DNA from: Sphingomonadales bacterium
GTDB taxonomy: Bacteria > Pseudomonadota > Alphaproteobacteria > Sphingomonadales > Sphingomonadaceae
DNA: 17,014 bases
Assembly (NCBI GenBank): GCA_018971065.1
Contig: JAGWVC010000086.1
Span: forward strand, 1 to 17,014
Reading direction: 5' to 3'
This document shows positions 13,867 through 17,014 of the stretch, one piece after another (positions within the stretch are counted from its first letter, which is position 1; the number at the start of each line of letters is the position of its first letter). The notes below the pieces were generated by a model. It did not search any database. It was not told the DNA's origin and worked only from the letters and a program-made list of their open reading frames with translations. The translations under genes were made by a program, and so were the position numbers.

Positions 13867-13906
13867 ATCGACTTTCGATTTCAGCGCGTCTAACGCGACC
13901 GGCGTG

Positions 13907-14305
13907 ATGGGGGCCATCCGCCGGTTCTTGCGCGATCATCGCCAGCTTGCGCTCACTTGCGCGCTGCTGGCGCTCGCGCTGCGGCTGCTGCTCCCCTCGG
14001 GCCTGATGCTCGCCCAAACCGGCACGTCGATCACCGTCCAGATCTGCGCCGATGCCACCGGCCTTGCCAAAGCCCAGCAGCTTGTCCTCCCCGGCAAGCC
14101 CGCGCCGGCAAAAGCGCACCCGGACAGCACCGCCTGCCCGTATGCGGCGCTGTCGATGGCCGCGCTGGGCGGTGCCGATGCCCTCCAGCTTGCCGCCGCG
14201 CTGGCCCTGCTCATCGTGCTGGGTTTCGCCGCGCGCCATCCCCCCCGCGCCGGCCCGTTCCGGCGCCTGCGCCCGCCACTGCGCGCGCCCCCGCTCTCCG
14301 CCTGA
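13907..14305 (+). CDS. DUF2946 family membrane protein
   Basis: 132 residues. A hydrophobic segment at about 14-35 (LALTCALLALALRLLLPSGL) could be a signal anchor, and a second at about 90-108 (LQLAAALALLIVLGFAA). Between them lie C47 (VQICADATG) and C77 (STACPYAALS), the paired cysteine region typical of DUF2946. The family is often encoded beside TonB receptors and PepSY proteins, as here, and a role in copper or other metal handling is commonly suspected but not proven. The ATG at 13907 is chosen because the upstream in-frame stretch back to 13775 overlaps the MDR gene and looks noncoding; a GTG at 13904 is equally possible. No clear RBS is present. The tail is Pro/Arg rich (cytoplasmic). 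Confidence 0.7.
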   Translation: MGAIRRFLRDHRQLALTCALLALALRLLLPSGLMLAQTGTSITVQICADATGLAKAQQLVLPGKPAPAKAHPDSTACPYAALSMAALGGADALQLAAALALLIVLGFAARHPPRAGPFRRLRPPLRAPPLSA

Positions 14306-14374
14306 AGCCCAGCCTGCCCTCCGGGGCCGATTGACCGCGCGCGACCCCGCCCGCGCCAACTTCAGAGCGTTTCC

Positions 14375-16639
14375 ATGTTCGCCAAGCCTGTTCTCCTCGC
14401 GGCACTCGCCGTGTCCACCCCGGCGATTGCCGCCGAATCCGATGGCCCGACCATCGTCGTCACCGCCACCGTCCCCGCCGATCCCATCGCCCCGCCGCCC
14501 GCCACCCGCGCCACCACCGACGCCGCGAAAATCGCCACCACCGTCAACGCCGTCTCGGTGGAAGACACGCTCAAGTATTTCCCCAGCCTCGTCGTCCGCA
14601 AACGCCACATTGGCGACAACTTCGCGCCTGTCGCCACCCGCACCAGCGGCCTCGGCGCCTCTGCCCGCAGCCTGATCTACGCCGACGGCGCGCTGCTCTC
14701 GGCGCTGATCGGCAACAACAACGGCAACGGCAGCCCGCGCTGGACCCTTGTCACGCCCGAGGAAATCCAGTCGATCGACGTGCTCTACGGTCCGTTCTCG
14801 GCCGCCTATTCGGGCAACTCGATCGGCACCGTCATCGCCATCACCACGCGGATGCCCGACCGGCTCGAAGCCCGCGCCACCGCGCTGGTCAACGTCCAGC
14901 AATTCGACCTCTACGACACGCACCAGACCCTGCCCACCTGGCAGGTCTCCGGCTCCGTCGGCGATCGCTTCGGCAACCTCGCCGTCCTGCTCAGTGCCAC
15001 GCGCACCGAAGCGCGCAGCCAGCCGATCAGCTTCGTCACCACCACCACCCAGCCCACCGGCACCACCGGCGGCCATGCCGACGTCAACAAGCTGAACCAG
15101 CCAATCCGCGTCCTCGGCGCCGGCGGCATCGAACACCACGTCCAGGCCACCTACAAGGCCAAGCTCGCTTACGACCTCACGCCTTCGATCCGCCTCGCCT
15201 ACACCCTCGGCGTCTGGACCGACGACACCAGCGGTGACGTGCAAAGCTACGAACAATCCCCCAGTGGCGGCGTCGCTTATGCCACCCTCAACAGCGGCGC
15301 GACCCCCGGCTTCAACGCCGCCGTCTATGCCCGCGACGCGCTTCACGTCAGCCACGCGCTGGGCCTCACCGGCAAGTCGCCCACGCTCGACTGGCAGGTG
15401 ATTGGCACGCTCTACCGCTACGCGCACGACTGGCAGGACAATCCCTCGCCCGACACCGCCAGCGCCAACGCCGCCAACGGCTTCCTCGCCACCCGCAACG
15501 ACCTGCCTGCCGCCTTCGCCGGCGGCTTCGGCACCATCCAGAAGCAGGACGGCACCGGCTGGGGCACGCTGGACGCCAAGGCGGCGCTTCACCGCCCGGG
15601 CAACGATCTCTCGTTCGGCGCCCATGCCGACCGCGAAACGCTCGATGCCGCCACTTACGGCATCGCCAACTGGCTCGATCCGCATTCGGCATTGGGCCAG
15701 CTCCGCTCGCGGTCCTACGGCCGCACCCGCACGCTGGCGCTGTGGGCGCAGGATGTGGTGAAACTCGCCCCCGGCCTCGCCCTCACCCTTGGCGGCCGTC
15801 AGGAATGGTGGCGCGCGTGGGGCGGGCTGAACACCGCGTACACCGCCAGCGTGAACACCACGCTCGCCCAGCCCGAACGCAGCTTCTCCGGCTTCAGCCC
15901 CAAGGCCAGCCTCGAGTGGCGCTTGGGCAATGGCCTCACCGCCCGCCTTTCCGCCGGGCAGGCGTGGCGGATGCCCACCGTCGGCGAACTCTACCAGACC
16001 GTCACCGTCGGCACCCTGCTGTCCAACCCCAACCCCGGCCTCGCCCCCGAACGCGCCCGCAGCCTCGAACTGGCGCTGGAACGGCGCGACAGCCACGGCA
16101 GCATCCGCGTCTCGCTGTTCAACGAGGTCATCACGGGCGCGCTGATCTCCCAGCTCAACGCCACCACCAGCACCACCTTCGTCCAGAACGTCGACCAGAC
16201 TCGCGCGCGTGGGCTGGAACTGGCGATCGACCGGCGCAACCTGCTGCCCCATGTCGATCTTTCCGCCAGCCTGACCTATGCCGATGCCATCACCAGCCGG
16301 GACGCCGGGTTCCCTGCCGCCGTGGGGAAGCTCCTGCCCAGCGTGCCGCACTGGAAGGGCAACGCCGTGCTGACCTGGCGGCCCACGCAGCGGATCAGCC
16401 TCACCAGCGCGGTCCGCTTCACCAGCCGCAACTATGCCAACCTCGCCAACGACGATACGGTCGGAAACACCTACCAGGGCTTCTACAAGTACACCGTGGT
16501 GGACCTGCGCGCCCGGTTCACGCCCACCGATCGGTTCGCGTTCTCGGTCGGCGTCGATAACCTGAACAACAACAAATACTTCCTGTTCCACCCGTTCCCG
16601 CAGCGCTCGTTCACCGCGCAAATCGACTGGAAACTGTGA
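14375..16639 (+). CDS. TonB-dependent outer-membrane receptor
   Basis: 754 residues. Signal peptide MFAKPVLLAALAVSTPAIAA with likely cleavage after AIA or AIAA, then a TonB box-like PTIVVTAT at about 25-32. The plug domain follows: DTLKYFPSLVVRKR, RTSGLGASARSLIYADG and IQSIDVLYGPFSAAYSGNSIG are its usual motifs. The rest is a beta barrel with the late signatures PERARSLELALERR, RARGLELAIDRR and VDNLNNNKYF, ending FTAQIDWKL. The protein contains no cysteine, so it lacks the Cys/Met sites of OprC-type copper receptors. It imports a ligand using TonB-ExbBD energy; the ligand cannot be read from sequence, though a metal chelate is favoured by its DUF2946 and PepSY neighbours. The PepSY gene starts 2 bp after its stop. 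Confidence 0.92.
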   Translation: MFAKPVLLAALAVSTPAIAAESDGPTIVVTATVPADPIAPPPATRATTDAAKIATTVNAVSVEDTLKYFPSLVVRKRHIGDNFAPVATRTSGLGASARSLIYADGALLSALIGNNNGNGSPRWTLVTPEEIQSIDVLYGPFSAAYSGNSIGTVIAITTRMPDRLEARATALVNVQQFDLYDTHQTLPTWQVSGSVGDRFGNLAVLLSATRTEARSQPISFVTTTTQPTGTTGGHADVNKLNQPIRVLGAGGIEHHVQATYKAKLAYDLTPSIRLAYTLGVWTDDTSGDVQSYEQSPSGGVAYATLNSGATPGFNAAVYARDALHVSHALGLTGKSPTLDWQVIGTLYRYAHDWQDNPSPDTASANAANGFLATRNDLPAAFAGGFGTIQKQDGTGWGTLDAKAALHRPGNDLSFGAHADRETLDAATYGIANWLDPHSALGQLRSRSYGRTRTLALWAQDVVKLAPGLALTLGGRQEWWRAWGGLNTAYTASVNTTLAQPERSFSGFSPKASLEWRLGNGLTARLSAGQAWRMPTVGELYQTVTVGTLLSNPNPGLAPERARSLELALERRDSHGSIRVSLFNEVITGALISQLNATTSTTFVQNVDQTRARGLELAIDRRNLLPHVDLSASLTYADAITSRDAGFPAAVGKLLPSVPHWKGNAVLTWRPTQRISLTSAVRFTSRNYANLANDDTVGNTYQGFYKYTVVDLRARFTPTDRFAFSVGVDNLNNNKYFLFHPFPQRSFTAQIDWKL

Positions 16640-16641
16640 CG

Positions 16642-17014
16642 ATGGCCAGCAGCCCGGCCCCTTCCGCCGTCTGGCGCACGCTGTGGCGCTGGCATTTCTA
16701 TGCCGGGCTGCTGGTGGTCCCATTCATCGTCTTGCTGGCCTTGTCGGGCGCGTTCTACCTCTACAAGCCGCAGGTCGAACGCTGGGAGGAACGCGCCTTC
16801 CACAACCAGCCCACCACCCATGCCGCCAGCCCTTCGGTGCAAGTCGCCGCCGCCCTCGCCGCCCACCCCGGCGCGGCCTTCGCGTTCTATCGCCTGCCCG
16901 AACGGCCGGGCGATGCGGCGATGGTCCATGTCGCCATGCCCGGCCACGGCGGGATGCGCGACGTGTTCGTCTCGCCGCAGGGGCAAGTGCTGGGCGCGCT
17001 GAACCCCGAAACCC
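16642..17014 (+). CDS. PepSY-associated membrane protein (3' end outside window)
   Basis: The frame is open to the last base, giving 124 residues of the N-terminus. It starts VWRTLWRWHFYAGLLVVPF, the hallmark of PepSY-associated TM proteins (PiuB-like, inner membrane, long called iron-regulated), with the first helix at about 19-40 (YAGLLVVPFIVLLALSGAFY). The following periplasmic part, from about residue 47, is the beginning of a PepSY-type domain. Proteins of this family accompany siderophore or metal receptors and are thought to reduce the ferric complex or pass electrons through the membrane. Heme-ligand candidates such as H18 are visible, but most of the protein is missing. Start 2 bp after the receptor stop implies cotranscription. 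Confidence 0.87.
   Translation, partial: MASSPAPSAVWRTLWRWHFYAGLLVVPFIVLLALSGAFYLYKPQVERWEERAFHNQPTTHAASPSVQVAAALAAHPGAAFAFYRLPERPGDAAMVHVAMPGHGGMRDVFVSPQGQVLGALNPET

Noticed and set aside
13866..13880. AATCGA-CTT-TCGATT stem-loop at the MDR stop codon as a terminator
   Set aside because: Six base pairs without a T-run is too weak for an intrinsic terminator; noted only within the MDR entry.
14331..14345. TTGACCGCGCGCGAC before the TonB receptor, resembling a dyad half-site
   Set aside because: It has no inverted partner at 23-bp spacing, differs in the GATC core, and lies in a GC-rich gap where chance matches are likely.
13850..16723. 957-residue minus-strand open frame opposite the TonB receptor
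   Set aside because: It is Gly/Ala/Arg-rich with no recognisable domain, and covers a clear receptor gene plus DUF2946. Strong C/G third-position bias in the real genes removes stops from the complementary frame.

Overview
High-GC DNA with strong C/G bias at third codon positions, dense head-to-tail gene packing and many ATGA/GTGA start-stop overlaps. Gene content (vitamin B12-dependent propionyl-CoA route, DHRS1-like SDRs with NTF2/SnoaL-like partners, a TonB receptor/PepSY cassette) and a short dispersed repeat containing GAGCTTGTCGAAG suggest an alphaproteobacterium of the Sphingomonadales (Novosphingobium/Sphingobium-like). The genus is inferred from gene content and codon use, not from a marker gene.

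Left block (1-6300, all +) is one tightly coupled operon: the 3' part of methylmalonyl-CoA mutase, a DUF3445 heme-dependent N-demethylase-like protein, biotin synthase (bioB), a DUF2442 protein, a small two-helix membrane protein, the biotin-carrying alpha subunit of propionyl-CoA carboxylase, and a TesB-like acyl-CoA thioesterase. Together they turn propionyl-CoA into succinyl-CoA and make the biotin that the carboxylase needs. The operon meets a minus-strand gene tail to tail at a shared CTAG.

Middle block (6297-13866) is an accessory catabolic-looking cluster built around two divergent promoter regions. One (7290-7432) lies between a phosphotriesterase-family hydrolase (-) and two SDRs (+). 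The other (12306-12448) lies between an NTF2-like/SDR/NTF2-like operon (-) and a small NTF2-like gene plus an MDR oxidoreductase (+). Both regions are exactly 143 bp and carry the same 45-bp dyad (CTTGACCGATC, 23 bp, then GATCGGTCAAG or GATTGGTCAAG) at identical distances from the flanking start codons, with TAGNNT -10-like boxes at a fixed offset in three of four directions. This is strong sequence evidence for one regulon under one regulator, which is not encoded here. The two DHRS1-like SDRs in this regulon both have Phe where the catalytic Tyr of the YxxxK motif should be. A cytochrome b561 gene and a roughly 190-bp imperfect palindrome separate the two halves.

Right block (13907-17014, +) is a DUF2946 - TonB-dependent receptor - PepSY membrane protein cassette, a layout usually linked to metal or siderophore uptake. 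The last gene runs off the window.

No rRNA, tRNA, CRISPR array, transposase or phage gene was seen. The most unusual signals are the twin regulatory regions and the Tyr-to-Phe SDR pair they control. They look like a coordinated pathway for an unidentified substrate whose breakdown may feed propionyl-CoA into the left operon; that metabolic link is inference.
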